In this document: piece after piece, positions 42,950 through 55,500 of the stretch
How positions within the stretch are numbered: position 1 is the first letter of the stretch
Layout of the letters: each line of letters starts with the position of its first letter
Assembly: GCA_964017235.1 (NCBI GenBank)
Contig: OZ024938.1
Span: forward strand, 57,155,816-57,219,815
Length of the DNA: 64,000 nt
From: Sabellastarte sp. h YS-2021
Taxonomy: Eukaryota; Annelida; Polychaeta; Sabellida; Sabellidae
Direction of reading: 5' to 3'
Notes under the pieces: generated by a model
The model's input: the letters and a program-made list of their open reading frames with translations, nothing else
Database searches by the model: none
Told to the model about the DNA's origin: nothing
Program-made: the position numbers and the translations under genes

Positions 42950-45900
42950 AAACTAGATTGGGCCAACTCGGCGCCAACATATCCCCAGACAGGTCATCAC
43001 TCACGCCACAGGTTTTGATCGGGAATTTTTTAAAACATAATTACCCATTATTATATGAACTTCAGCACATCAATCTACTCTGTTTATATCTCCCCAAGGA
43101 AGATGGTGTATCCCCAGACGCCGAATACATAACTCAAATTATATTTTCAATCTTCCTGCAATGATAACTCTAAACCTATTTTCAAAGTATTTAAATGATT
43201 GATGATTGAATGTCCATTCTAAAATAATAATCCCAAAAGAGCATATCTGTTTCTATATTTATTTGTTGACAAATAAAATATTATTTTTAACTCAACTCAT
43301 CATATTTTTCAATCTTCCTTCAAAGTATTTAAATGATTGATGATTCAATGTCCATTCTAAAATTCATAATCCCAAAAGCGCATATCTGTTTCTATATTTG
43401 TTCACAAATAAAATATTATTTAAAAAAAAATTATTTATATTATTATTTTATTATATTATTTTTAGAATTTGCAAATTGTTTTCAGTTATTCATTTCCTCT
43501 ATACCTATATATGTGGTCCATATATATGCAACCTAAATATGTGACACAATCTCAGTTCTGACTCCCCTTTGTGTTATATGTAATGAAGCCCACCACCTCC
43601 CACCCCCACCCCTCTCCCCTTCTCCACACCTCTCTCACTATTACACAAGATCTGCAACCCCATTGAGTTCTTTGTTTCTCATCTGATATCATTAAATACC
43701 TTTGTTTATTTAGTGTCACTCAATATAACTGGAGGTCCCAGAGGTGGGTGGGGGGAATCCGGGTGGGGGATGTGGGTTGAGCATAAATGGTAAACAAACA
43801 ATCTATATAAAAGGGGTACTCAAATACAAAAAGAATTGAGAATTTTAAGTATGTGATTATCAACTGAAATGAGTTCATAACTGTAGGAGCTGTGCCAAAA
43901 TTAACTGAGGCAAGTTGAATAAAACTGGGCTAGTTGAGGGTTAAAAATCCCCTAGTTTTACTACATAAGGATATAATTTCATTAATATTGGGACTTAAAG
44001 CTCACTTAAAGTGTCCATTTTGTCTATGCAAAGATTTCAGCTCTATAACCCACATAGTTTGACAGTTACTGGGCTTTAAAGTGGCATAATATCCATAAAT
44101 TGGGTTTCTGTGGGCATTTTACAATTGTTAAAGAGACCTTAGCAATTAAACTACAGATCTGAAACTTTTTGGGGGGACATACATAACAAACAAAAATCAT
44201 ATATAATACAGTTTAAGACTTGTCACACTAAGCATTTCCAAATAACAGGGCAAAATACGGAAAAAATGTCAAAAAAGGCACTTGGGCGAGTGTCTATGGC
44301 CCTCATACACAGGTTAAATGTCTACTAAAAACCTTGATTTTCGGCATATGTAAAAAGGACATAATAATGCATTCCCAGATGGGATTTCAGCTCCATCAAT
44401 CACATAGTTTAACAGTTACAGGGCTTAAAGGTGGTAAAAAGTCCAAATATTGGGTCATTGTGGGCCTTTTAGAGATCTCGATGTGGCTTTCAAATTAAAG
44501 CTTCAGACTTAAAATTTGTTACATACTAAGATTACACATAGAATATGTATCTAATAAAGTTTGAAACTTCTCAGACTTACCATTTCCAAGTTACAGAGCA
44601 AAATATGTGAAAAATGTCTTAAAAGGGTCACTCAGGTGGGTGTTAAAGGTCCTCATACACAGGTTAAATGTCTACTTGAAGCCTTGATTTTTGGCACATG
44701 TAAAAAGAACATAATAATGTATTCCCAGATGAGATTTCAGCTCTATCAGTCACATAGTTTAACAGTCACAGGCCTTAAAATTGGCAAAAAGTCCAAATAC
44801 TGGGTCTTTATGGGGCCTTCTAGAGACCTAAATGTGGCCTTCAAATTAAAGCTTCAGACTTAAAATTTGTCACATACTAAGATTACACATAGAATATGCA
44901 TCTAATACAGTTTGAAACTTCTTAGACTTACCATTTCCAAGTTACAGGGAAAAATATGTGAAAAATGTCTAAAAATGGTCACTCGGGTGGGGATTTATGG
45001 TCCTCATACACAGGTTAAATGTCTTCTTAAAGCCTTAATTTTTGGCACATATAAAAATAACATACTAATATCTTCTCAGATAGGATTTGAGCTCTATCAG
45101 TCACATAGTTTGACAGTCACAGGGCTTAAAAGTAGCAAAAAGTCCAAATATTGGGTCTTTGGGAGCCTTTTCGAGACCTCAATTTGACCTTCAAAATTAA
45201 AGCTTCAGACTTAAAATCTGTTACATACTAAGATTACACACAGAATATATATCTAATACAGTTTGAAACTTCTCAGACTTACCATTTCCAAGTTACAGGG
45301 AAAAAGATGTGAAAAATGTCTTATAAGGGTCACTCGGGTGGGTGTTTATGGTCCTGATACACAGGTTAACTGTCTATTAAAGGCCTAAATGTTGGGGCAC
45401 ATATAAGAAAACACATAGATATATTCCCAGATGATATTTAACTTAGATGAGAGACATAGTTTGAAAGCTACAGTGCTTGAAAGTGGCAAAAAGTGCATAA
45501 ATTGGGTCTCTGTGGGCACTTTTGAGACCTTAAGTCGACCCCTTTGGGTAAACCTACAGCCCTAAAATTTTCTACAGACAAGGATTACATATCAAAGTTA
45601 TACCTAGCGCAGTTTGAGACTCATCAGAATTATCACTTCCAAATTATAGGGCAAAATATGTGTAAAGTATAGCAAAAAATCCCTAAGTGGGGGTATTTAT
45701 GGGCCTCAAACACAATTTTCTCCTCAACTTAAAGTCATGATTTTCGGCACATGTACTAAGAACATATTAATGTGTTGTCAGGTAAAATTTCAGCCAGCTG
45801 AACATCATAGTTTGTGACCTACAGGGCTCTAAGTGGCCAAAAGTGCAATTTCTGACCTTAAGGTGGCCATAAGTTCTTTTTTACTGGGAGTTTAAGGTCA

Positions 45901-46079
45901 CCTTAAAATAGGGATCTTCCTTTGGGCACCCTTAACATGTGTACCAAGTTTGAAAAAAAAATATTAATTTGTTTTTGAGTTATCGCGTCCACAAGGAAAT
46001 TTCTACGGCGGCGGCGGCGGCGGCGGCGCGACGGACCTGAATCCAATATATCCCCGACTTTCGTCTGGGGATATAATAA
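42950..46079 (-). mobile_element. Helentron/HINE-like element, copy C, inverted (3.1 kb)
   Basis: Reverse-orientation copy: it begins AAACTAGATTGGGCC and ends GGGGATATAATAA. It lacks about 190 bp present in A and B (the stretch after GAGCTGAAATCTTT), and its GCC tract is shorter. It faces copy B across about 1.9 kb. Confidence 0.75.
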
Positions 46080-46876
46080 GTTGAAGAAACTTTAAATGTT
46101 GCTCAATTTATTGAGTATGGTTTAAGTGCATGTACTTGTGGAAATTTTTTATTTTGCTAGCTTAATTTATTACTGGGATGTACTCGGGATCGAAAATAAG
46201 AAACATGCTGTATAATTTATGTGTTTTTAAAACAAAATTTCACAACTGTATATGAACAAGTCCTTCAGGTTTTTAAGGAAAATATGTAAACAAACAACTT
46301 TCACAAATTTACAAAGACCTGCAAAACACAAATGATGAATAAAAATGATTTTTATTATGTTAATGTTTCCTTTTTGTGTGTGTGTTTTTGAATCAAAATA
46401 ACCAGTAGTGTCAGAGTCAGCATACAACAGTAACACTGTCCCATTAGTCTATGGTCAGTGGAAATTGTTGAAGCCTGGCATCTTGCAAACTTGCTGTTCC
46501 ATTTAGCATGTGGTTTTTGTTAGACCAAGGATTTTTTTAAAACTTTTAATAATACGCTTTGGGCCAGATGGTTTCCAGATCTAGAAATCCCTGATAATCA
46601 CAGTTACCAGGAGGAACTTTATGGTGAAATTTCTTGTGCATAGGTAAGAATTGGCCAACATAAGATCTCATTACAATTACATTAGAGTTGTGTTCAATTG
46701 GAGCATTCAGTGTTCTTTAGTATTTACTACCTGTATGTTTTTGGGTGTGTTGCTTTGAATGTCTGGCTGATGGTGTGTGTTCGCGATAACTCCAAAAGAA
46801 ATGAAGGTATCTTTCTGAGATTCTGATTGTGGGTAGGGCATTACCAAAGGGAGAAGTTATTAAATACTTTTCATCT
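46080..46876. other. Spacer between copy C and SINE family 2
   Basis: No gene recognised. At about 46778 a short TCGCGATAACTC..AAA motif resembles a piece of the Helentron-like 5' region. Confidence 0.4.
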
Positions 46877-47212
46877 GCCACTGTGACCTAGCGGGTAACA
46901 CACTTGTCGAGGAACTCAGAGGACATCAGTTCAAACCCAGGTACAGGCAGATACGTAGTGGCTCGGATGACCACTTAAAATGGCCACTCTGTCATTGGGT
47001 CCTATCCCCAGTGGCAGGCTAAAGAACCTCAAGGACATTGATAAAAGCTCATCCTTGAGCCTCTATCTTTCAGTTGGGGAATGTGAATTACTTGTGAGTT
47101 GGGGCTGTACTTGCGCAGTCGGATAGGTTAAATAGCACTAGGAGTCCTGTAGTATATGGAGAAATTGCGCCGAGTGTAAAATTAATACACAATACAATAC
47201 AAATACAAAAAT
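46877..47212 (+). mobile_element. SINE family 2
   Basis: The tRNA-like head CTGTGACCTAGCGGGTAACA provides an A-box-like segment, and AGTTCAAACCC is the B box. The body contains CTTGAGCCTCTATCTTTCAG and TTGCGCAGTCGGATAGG, and the tail is ATACAATACAAATAC. A reverse copy of the 3' half is at 49813-49945. The sequence is distinct from SINE family 1. Confidence 0.75.
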
Positions 47213-47279
47213 TTGGGGAAAGATTTGTTTGTCCAAAAAATCCCAAATTTTTAAATGTCACATTGCCATAAAATAAGTA

Positions 47280-47935
47280 GTGGATCTTCATGGATTTTTT
47301 TATGCAAGTTTAGGGCCTGGCCAGAGGAAGAACTGATTACATTTTAAGAAAGATATTCTGAATATAAACAATCCCAGTTTTTCCCAGTGGTGGATACCTG
47401 CGGTCAGCATGTGCTTTCTAATTATAAATCTAAGAGAAATTCTCCAGTAGAGCAACACCCAAAAAGTAAACTGAGCAGAGGTCACTGATACATTAAAGCA
47501 GATCAGATACATGACTGAATGTTTACACAAAAATCACCATCTTTTTTTACACAAATGTTCAGTGATTATCTCCTCCACAAGGATATGTCTTCGGATGTGT
47601 TCGTTTGTCTGTTGACATTACACAAAAAGTAACGAGTAGATCTTCATGAAATTTTTTTCATGATTGGTAGGGTCCGGCCAAAGCAAAAAATAATTACATT
47701 AAAGGATCATATTCTGGATCATACAAAAAAAAAAAAAAAATTCAAAATTTGGAAATGTGCGCTGGTAGAGGTTTGCACTCCCGAGTGCTTTCTATATGTA
47801 CACATAAATCCGAAATAGTTCTCCAGTGTATCCAACCCAAAAGGAGAAATGAGAAAAAGTCACTGTTATTTTAAAACGGATCGGATAAATGCCTGAAAAA
47901 TGTGCACAAAAATCATATTGATGTATTTACAAATA
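47280..47935 (+). repeat. Two diverged direct copies of one repeat
   Basis: Landmarks GATCTTCATG, GGGCCTGGCCA / GGGTCCGGCCA, GTGCTTTCTA, TTCTCCAGT and AAAATCA occur in the same order in about 47280-47525 and 47638-47925. The second copy is preceded by TATCTCCTCCACAAGGATAT. Probably fragments of one old transposon family. Confidence 0.6.
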
Positions 47936-49070
47936 TTATACAGAAAAAATCATGTCAAATATGTGACTGTATATCCTCTGTCATGAATTTTAAATTTCTT
48001 TGTCAAATATATTCTGTATTTTACATTATTCATTTTAACAATAAAACCAATCATTGTTAAGGACATTAAATTAATTTATTTGTATATTTTTAAGTGGTTT
48101 CAACACAAGTGGTTTCTTCCTTTGTATTGATAAATATCTGAAACACATATCAATCACTATATTTATATATCATCAGTAATGGTAAAGTTAATATTTCTGT
48201 ACAGTGTACAACAGTTTCAGTTCCAAAACAGATTATTACTTTTCATAAATGGATTATTGATTAAAAACTGGTTTTGACATTGTAAAAAAACAATGGCTTC
48301 AAGAAATGTGAACAAATCATATAGCTTTGTCAATTTTGCAATTCTATGTTCCTTTTCTGCCTGAAAGAAACTTAACAGAACTTTACATTTAATTCTGAAT
48401 GCCACAACCTAGTTTTTCTTCAAAATTTATAACCAGTCGCTGATTTTTATGATAACCCAGGTTGTATTTATAAACTTATGACATATGTATATTCATAAAC
48501 ATTAAACGATAAATAAATTAACCAAGAACATGGCACGCTAAACTGAAAATATATTAAAATCAGAAACTACCAGGTCTCAAGTGCAAAAACCATTAATAAA
48601 ACACTATGCTGTCATCATATTCATCAATATTGTCCCAAGCTTTGGGGAAAAAATTGACTGACATAGATACATCGTTTCCTGTACAAATTTTCACTGTAAT
48701 ATTATTAGTCAATGGAAATATTAAATTTTTATACATACAAATGTCTAAGTGCTTCTAAACTATTTTATGCAGTTTCCATTTTTATAATAAATTTGTCATA
48801 ACCCTTCTATTTTATGTTCAACAAATTTGAAAGAAGAGGTTAAATTTAGAATATACTAAACTATCCATAGTTTGGAAACCGCCACAATTCATTGTGAAAA
48901 TGAAATTTGCTAAGAATTGATATTGAGCAGCAGCACAGACTTTTAATCGACCTTCCCTATTGCTGAGAGTCCATCCATACCAATAGACCAAAGCAAATGC
49001 CTCAACTGAACTAGGTTAATATGTAAAAACTTTCCGCATTTTTTACATGTACGCAGTCCGGAAGTAGAAG
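47936..49070. other. AT-rich stretch without recognised features
   Basis: Nothing coding or well-bounded was seen. Confidence 0.45.
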
Positions 49071-49074
49071 AGAA

Positions 49075-49469
49075 CATTTACAGGCAACGGTTGAAAACCT
49101 ATCAACTACTGCCGGATAGGTAGGTTTTAAGCCTTTTCCTGAGAGAGGTTAGAGAACAAGCATTATAGATATAATTGTGTTGTACATTTATACACCATGC
49201 AATATCTCTTTTACCAACAAGCAACAGTTGAAAGCTTACAAACTACTGCCGAATAAGATTGTATACCTTTTCCAGAAAGAGGTTGGTGAGTAAGCTTTAT
49301 GCATATTGTATTGTATATCTATACTCTGAGCAATATCAGTTTTACTACCAAGCAGCAGTTGAAAGCCTATAAACTACTGCTGAATAAATAGGTTTTAACA
49401 CTTTACTGAAAGTGGTTAGAGAGCAAGGATTATTGTACATTTATACCCAGCACAATATCCCTTTCACTA
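49075..49469 (+). repeat. 131-137-bp tandem repeat, 3 units
   Basis: Units contain AAGCAGCAGTTGAAAGCCTA, GAGGTTAGAGAGCAAG and ATACCCAGCACAATATC. TTGAAA marks fall at 49091, 49228 and 49359. The last part of each unit resembles the reverse complement of the SINE family 2 tail (TACACTCGGCGCAATTTC). Confidence 0.8.
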
Positions 49470-49472
49470 CTG

Positions 49473-49811
49473 AGGCCAGTTTCACAAAGCCTCCTTAAGA
49501 TAAACGACACCTTAAATTCAAGGATTTCCTTGAATTTCTCCCTCCTTTAAGAAATCTCAGTTTCACAAAGCCTCCTTCCTTAAAGGAGACCTTAAAAACT
49601 CCCTTAAATTTCAAGGAAGTGAAGGACCTACCTTAAATTTTAGGAAGTGTCCTTCAAAGAATGTTTATTAACTTTAATGAACATTTGCTCCCTCCTTAAA
49701 TTTCAAGGAAGGAGAGTTAAAGGAAGCTTTGTGAAACTGAATTTTAAGGTGGCCTTACCAAAGGAATAAAAATGACCTTCCTTTCCAAAGGAGACTTTGT
49801 AAAACCGGCCC
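49473..49811. mobile_element. CTG-site TIR element inside SINE family 2
   Basis: Left GGCCAGTTTCACAAAGCCTC and right GAGACTTTGTAAAACCGGCC are inverted repeats. It is bordered by CTG at 49470-49472 and CAG at 49812-49814. Read on the - strand, SINE sequence (AGTCCTG) stops at the element and appears to resume (TAGT..) beyond it. The interior is CCTTAAA/TTTAAGG-rich. Confidence 0.75.
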
Positions 49812-49812
49812 C

Positions 49813-49945
49813 AGGACTCAAAGCGCCACTTGACCTATCCCAACTGCACAAGTACAGTTCAATCTCCCTAGCGACTGTTATTTTCCCTGACTGAAAGACG
49901 GAGGCTCAAGGATCACCATTGCCAAAGTCCCTGAAGTTCCTTTGT
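49813..49945 (-). mobile_element. SINE family 2, 3' fragment, antisense
   Basis: The reverse complement contains CCTTGAGCCTCCGTCTTTCA, TGTACTTGTGCAGTTGGG and GAGTCCTG, colinear with 46995-47150. Confidence 0.7.
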
Positions 49946-50277
49946 ATAACATAAATTAGAAATCTGGATAAGGGGAGACATTAAATAAGATTATATAATT
50001 AAATAATGCACAATAATGTACAAGCAGAAATTTTCAATTTGCAAATAATTTTAGCTATTTCAGCTAATGAATTAGGAAAGCAAAAATTAATTCCTGGTGA
50101 AATTTTAAATTTTAGCCTATTTATCTTTTAAGAAAAACAGGGTTATTAGTGAAAATTAATTCTAATGAAAGGACATGGTATACATTTGTCAATGTTTACT
50201 CTCAAACGACTAAAATAAATACCAAGTATTAGAGGGAACTAGGGATGTGACTCAAGCACAGTCCACTTATGCAAAAC

Positions 50278-50390
50278 AAGTAAGTACTAACAAGAATATA
50301 CTTTTTTAAATATTCGAGTTGTTTGCTCTCGCCAACACATATCAATAGTGAGGATAAGGTAAGGGTATTTTAATAATTTTATGCAATAAA
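50278..50390 (-). mobile_element. Fragment of the 5.2-kb element's terminus
   Basis: AATATTCGAGTTGTTTGCTC, then AGTGAGGATAAGGTAAGGGT, matches the inverted left terminus of 27585-27700, with the GTAAGCACT link altered. One end only; no partner found nearby. Confidence 0.7.
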
Positions 50391-52425
50391 AACTGATAAT
50401 TGGTTCAATTTTTTTCGAGCTAAATTTTCTACTTATACAGTATCCCGAAAAGAGAAAGTTGGAAAATTGAGGGTATACTGTAGTGCTATGAGTAACTTTT
50501 TCAGTCCTTTGAGAACTGACACTGAGAATTTCTTTTAACAATATTTCAAAAATAGATAATACTGACATCCTGATCTCCAACGCACAAGCAAATGTACAAC
50601 AGCTGTAGGGGAAGAATTATTGAAGAAATCAATGATAACTCCATCTGTGATACATGAGTGGAAGTTCATCCCAGATTAACTTCATTTTAATTGACATTCC
50701 TTTGTGAATCAGAGCTTTGACGAAAATTGTAGAAAAACAAGTAGGTGGGTGAGAAAACCGGAGGATTCTAGTAATCGCCATACAAACGACAAAATACTTT
50801 CCTATTTTGGGCCATGGCTTTAGTGTTGGCAATCCTCTCCAATTTACCACATTAGATTAACTGCCCTTTTATACCAACCGATGATCAAGCCAATATGACC
50901 ATTAATTAGTCACTTTATCCTGTTAAAATGTTGTCATTGTATCATATTTTAAGACACTTTCAGGGGCAGCAAACTTCTCTTAATTAAATACACTTGATAC
51001 GCATGCATAAATAAAACTAAACAGTCATTTTATTGGAGTTTAATGTTTGAATGGAACCAAATCAGGAGAAAAAGTAGTGCACAGATCATTTGAAATTTTG
51101 TAGGAAATTTAGGTTTCTTTAAATAGTCGGTTTAAAATTGTCAATAATCAACACCACGATGCTGAATTTTCAATGAAGATGAATCGAATAAAATCAAATT
51201 GTTCTGCTGGTAATAGCTTGAGAGATTTGAGCCCTTGATCTCAGAGTTGGGAAGCCAGTGTGTTACCACTATTAAGAGCATTTTGAGTATTGATTGGGTA
51301 AAAATATATATATTTTTTAAATATGAAATATCTGATTAATAGAAGTTTGGCTGTCAAAGCTTCTCCCTCTACTACAAATCCACTGTTAATATTTAAGTCT
51401 TAAAATGGATTTTAATTTAAATAACAAACCACACAGAGAAAAAAAAAAGATGACAGTTCATTATGTTTTACATAAAATCTGAAAAGATCATACATAACTT
51501 AGTGAGCTGATAATGTAGTTCTGTACTATAAGATAAGCCAGGACAAACTTCATGCCAATTAAAATGCAATATGACTAACTTTTTGTTAAAAGTTAACTAC
51601 ACTATAAATTATACACACACACCAAATGCTTTTGTACTCGTACCTGACATTTTACAGTTTTTAAACTCATTCAACTGCCAATATAAATCAACAGATAAAT
51701 AAAATCTAAAACAAAAAATATCACATCAATCAATCAGTTCCATTCATAGATGGTATGATTAAAAACATGTCATATGACATAAGTATCGTTGAACTCCCAT
51801 AAATTAAACAAACTTAAAAATACAGATAAAATTAATTAACGGGTGTTGTTTAGCCCCTTTTCACAACTGTTTCATCATTTTGCACTTTTTTTGGTCAAAA
51901 ATCTTTTCTTTTTTTTTCCTTTTTTTTTTTTGCAGGGAAGTGCTATGAATTAAGACTCAGATTCATCCATTTGTTGTTTGTTTATTTACTGCTTTTATTT
52001 GCAGATATTATATGACTTATTCCAGGAAATTATAATATAAAGGGTGAAACAGTCTACCTAATTTTGTGCTTTAATTTCAGATCCTTGGTCACTAAAAGTT
52101 CTCTGAAAAGTGTTTGTTGGGTCCACAAGGAGAAAGAGGGTGTTTATCACAGAAATTATGTTAAAAATTAAAGTGTCGCTTGTTGTCTTTTCAATTCCTT
52201 AAGAATTTTGTCATACACAATCTGTTCATTTTTTTTTTTTTTTTTGCATATACATATTTATTATTATTTTTTTCAGCTTTATTTCTTTACATCTTCTAAT
52301 ACTGATATCTACTTCATTGTTAATTTTACTTATGGGAGTTCAAGTACACCACACAACAACAAAACAATGACCCGATGAGTGTAGCTGTGAATATATACAT
52401 TAGAATTTCCTATAGAATCTCCCCA
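50391..52425. other. Intergenic stretch with a SINE scrap
   Basis: No gene recognised. An antisense SINE family 1 fragment is at about 51226-51280 (TGATCTCAGAGTTGGGAAGC). T-rich tracts at 51902-51933 and 52230-52247. TTTATT at 52256 and 52281 are possible AATAAA signals for COQ10 on the - strand. Confidence 0.5.
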
Positions 52426-52593
52426 TCAACTGGAAGTATAGGCAATGATTTTCTTTGGAGGGTTCTTAATACTTGGAGGTCCGTACAGCGTATCAGCTCG
52501 CTTCAAGAATGATTTCACCATTGTCCTTACGATTTCATCAAAGAACACAGTTGCCAATTGAGAATGAAGGGAAGAACGAAACTCAAAACCAAC
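52426..52593 (-). CDS. COQ10: COQ10 terminal exon (55 codons + stop)
   Basis: Acceptor TATCTTTCAG|GTT; encodes [20 protein letters not shown], then [20 protein letters not shown], ending KKIIAYTSS with TGA at 52426-52428. F-E-F-R-S-x-LHSQLAT-x-FFDE is diagnostic of COQ10. The tail after YGPPS is lineage-specific. Confidence 0.93.
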   Translation of the reverse strand, partial: VGFEFRSSLHSQLATVFFDEIVRTMVKSFLKRADTLYGPPSIKNPPKKIIAYTSS

Positions 52594-55500
52594 CTGAAAG
52601 ATAACAAGAATATCCTATTAAAAACAGAAAAATTGACTTATTAAAAATCAATGTTTATACGAAAATATTTTTGTAATAATTCTCTCTCTGTTTTATTATT
52701 ATAGGGGAAAAATAGCAATCACTTGGTGGACTTCATCCAGAAATATAGTCCTATTGGCAGTTTAGTACCACAAAGGTTCTAAGGTGCTAATCAGACTATA
52801 ATTCTGCATAATGTCCAACATGTTAAATATACTTATCTGATCTGTGAATTGTCACAAAATTATCATTCTATATATTGAAATAAATAAACTGATGTAGTTT
52901 CAGCATCGAACTACAATTATATCAATATAAAAATCAGATCTCTTTCCTTGCAATAAAATGCACGTATTCCAAATTCGCAGTCAACTTGAAAGAGGAAGTG
53001 GATGGCTACGTCACTACTGGGGTCACCTCGATGCCAAGGCATCTCGCCAGTATTATGCGTCCATTTTTCTTGGACGTTGGCTGGATGCCTACGGCCTCCC
53101 AAGTTAGCATTCAGTTCCACATGGTAAGCTTGTAGCTTATAAAAGCTACATTTAAGTAATTAAAATTTTCAAGTTTATACGAAAATATTTGTGCAATAAT
53201 TCTCTCTCTGTTTTATTATTATAGGGGAAAAATAGCAATCACTTGGTGGACTTCATCCAGAAATATAGTCCTATTGGCAGTTTAGTACCACAAAGGCAAA
53301 GCATGAGTGGTTCTAAGGTGCTAATCAATAGTAATCAGACTATAATTCTGCATGATGTCCAATCAGTGATGGATCATTACTATTCAAATATGAAACATGT
53401 TGAATTAAGTATGAATTCATTCTTAATGACACTTTTCATGTGGGCGATAATTGGGCTGGCATTCCAACAATTTTCACCTCTCAACCAATTAAAAATAAAG
53501 AATTGGATGGAACGAGTAGATTTGTATTCAAACACTCTTTTCCTAAAGTCTAGTCTTTTAACACCAGTCTACTCTTATTGGTATAAAAAATGGCCAACTG
53601 AAGGAAGTCATTTATTTTCATGTAAAAAGTGTATGAAATCACTAATTCAGGTACAGTGCATAAAATTAACACCTACCCTCCCTCCCCACCTCTGTCTCCT
53701 CCCCCCCCCCCCCCCCCTCGTTTAAGACTGGTTAAATCCTGTATTAAATTAAATTTAAAAGACAAGACAAAGTTTTCATAATATTTTTAAGCTCTATTTT
53801 TTCATTAAACAATATATTACTGAAGTAATCAGACAAAATTAACAAAGATTATAATATTCTATAATCTACAAAGATTATAATATTCTATAATATAAGATTA
53901 TAACTTTATAAGCCTTCTCCAAGGAAGAACTACTTACAAAAGAATACAAATAGATTATCATGATGATAAACATGACAGAAAATGTGGCTAATACAAAAGA
54001 AGGTCAGTGGTTATTACAGGTAAATCTTGCAACTTGTTAAAGATCTGTTAAAACATATTAATGTATTTGTTTCATAGGAAATGTAAAAAGACAAGGATAA
54101 ACTATCATGAGGAAAATTTCTTTTAAAACTTTCTTGCACATTATAGACATATTTCAATATACAAAAAGAAACCCTTATTCCAATGAAGCTATATGTCTTG
54201 ATGATTTTCTGTCAGGTTGAATCACGAGATGTTTTTTACTATGTAACTGATGTTTCTCTTTTAGGAACAGAACTCACGAGATATATCATAATTAAGTACA
54301 GCAAAAAAACATACATGCACAACCAACCATGCCTGTACAAAGAATTCATGTGTCCCAGTATACAAGGCATGAAATCACATTTACATATATACATGTAATC
54401 CCCTGATCCACTTTTGGGAGTTGCAGTAAGATGTTGGGATTTTTAAACTCGGGGACTGGGGATGAAGGGTTGAGGCTGCTACCACGGATCTTGTTGAAAA
54501 TGGACAGGAAAAATGTCAAAAATTATGTGATTTGCCGCGAGTGAAATGATAAGTCATATGACCAAAAAGATTGGCCTATGACCTACTCCCAAACTGGGAT
54601 GATTAATGAAGATCAAACAGGTCAGCCAATGCACCTCTAGTGCAGTAATAAGGGGATCCAGTGCATATTATTTCTCTTAGGACCAGATCACTCCTCATAT
54701 TTGTACAAAAGAGTGGACAAAATTATCCATAGCAGTAAACTAATAAATTGTAACACCATAATGGTAATTTGTAATGCGCACTGAATAATCGTAACTGCTT
54801 TATGACCAAAGACAATGGTTGTGAATACTCGTGACAAACCTGCTAACACATACATATAGGCTGAATATTCCTTAGGTGCAACTACGATCATCCCTATTAC
54901 AACTGTAAAGATAAGTGGAACAGCCAATAAGATTTTGCTCTGGATCTCCATAATCTGGGCAGTTGGGAGGCAAACTTGTGACATGTAAACAGGAGTATAA
55001 GTTATTTTCTTTTCTGTAAAGAATTCTGGAAAAGTAAGTTCAACATGTGTTAGTGAGTTGTTCCCTGAATTATTATTTTCAAAGATAATTAATGCACCAA
55101 AATGTTGAATGTTTACAAGTTAACTCCCACAAAACCAGAAATAAATGGTTAAACTTAACCATGAATTCCAATAAGCAGGTTTAATATGAAATGAAACGGA
55201 CTCTCTGAGGTCCTGATATCTACTTCTAAACTTAGAAGTGAATTTTATATATCACAATTATTTAGAAGGAATTTACTGAAATTTAAAAAAAATCTACTTT
55301 TAAAGCTGTTTGGCGTCAATTCATTTGGGCAGTCTTTTTTAAAATTTGATATCTTACTGGTACCAAATGTAGTAGGTTGATTTTAAAATATTTTTAATAT
55401 TTTCAGTTTATTTATGATTAACACCTTTGTACCAATGGGTAGTATTCAACAGAACCGGAGAGCTCTTGGCATTGCTGAGAATTTAAGACGGTTTTTGTTG

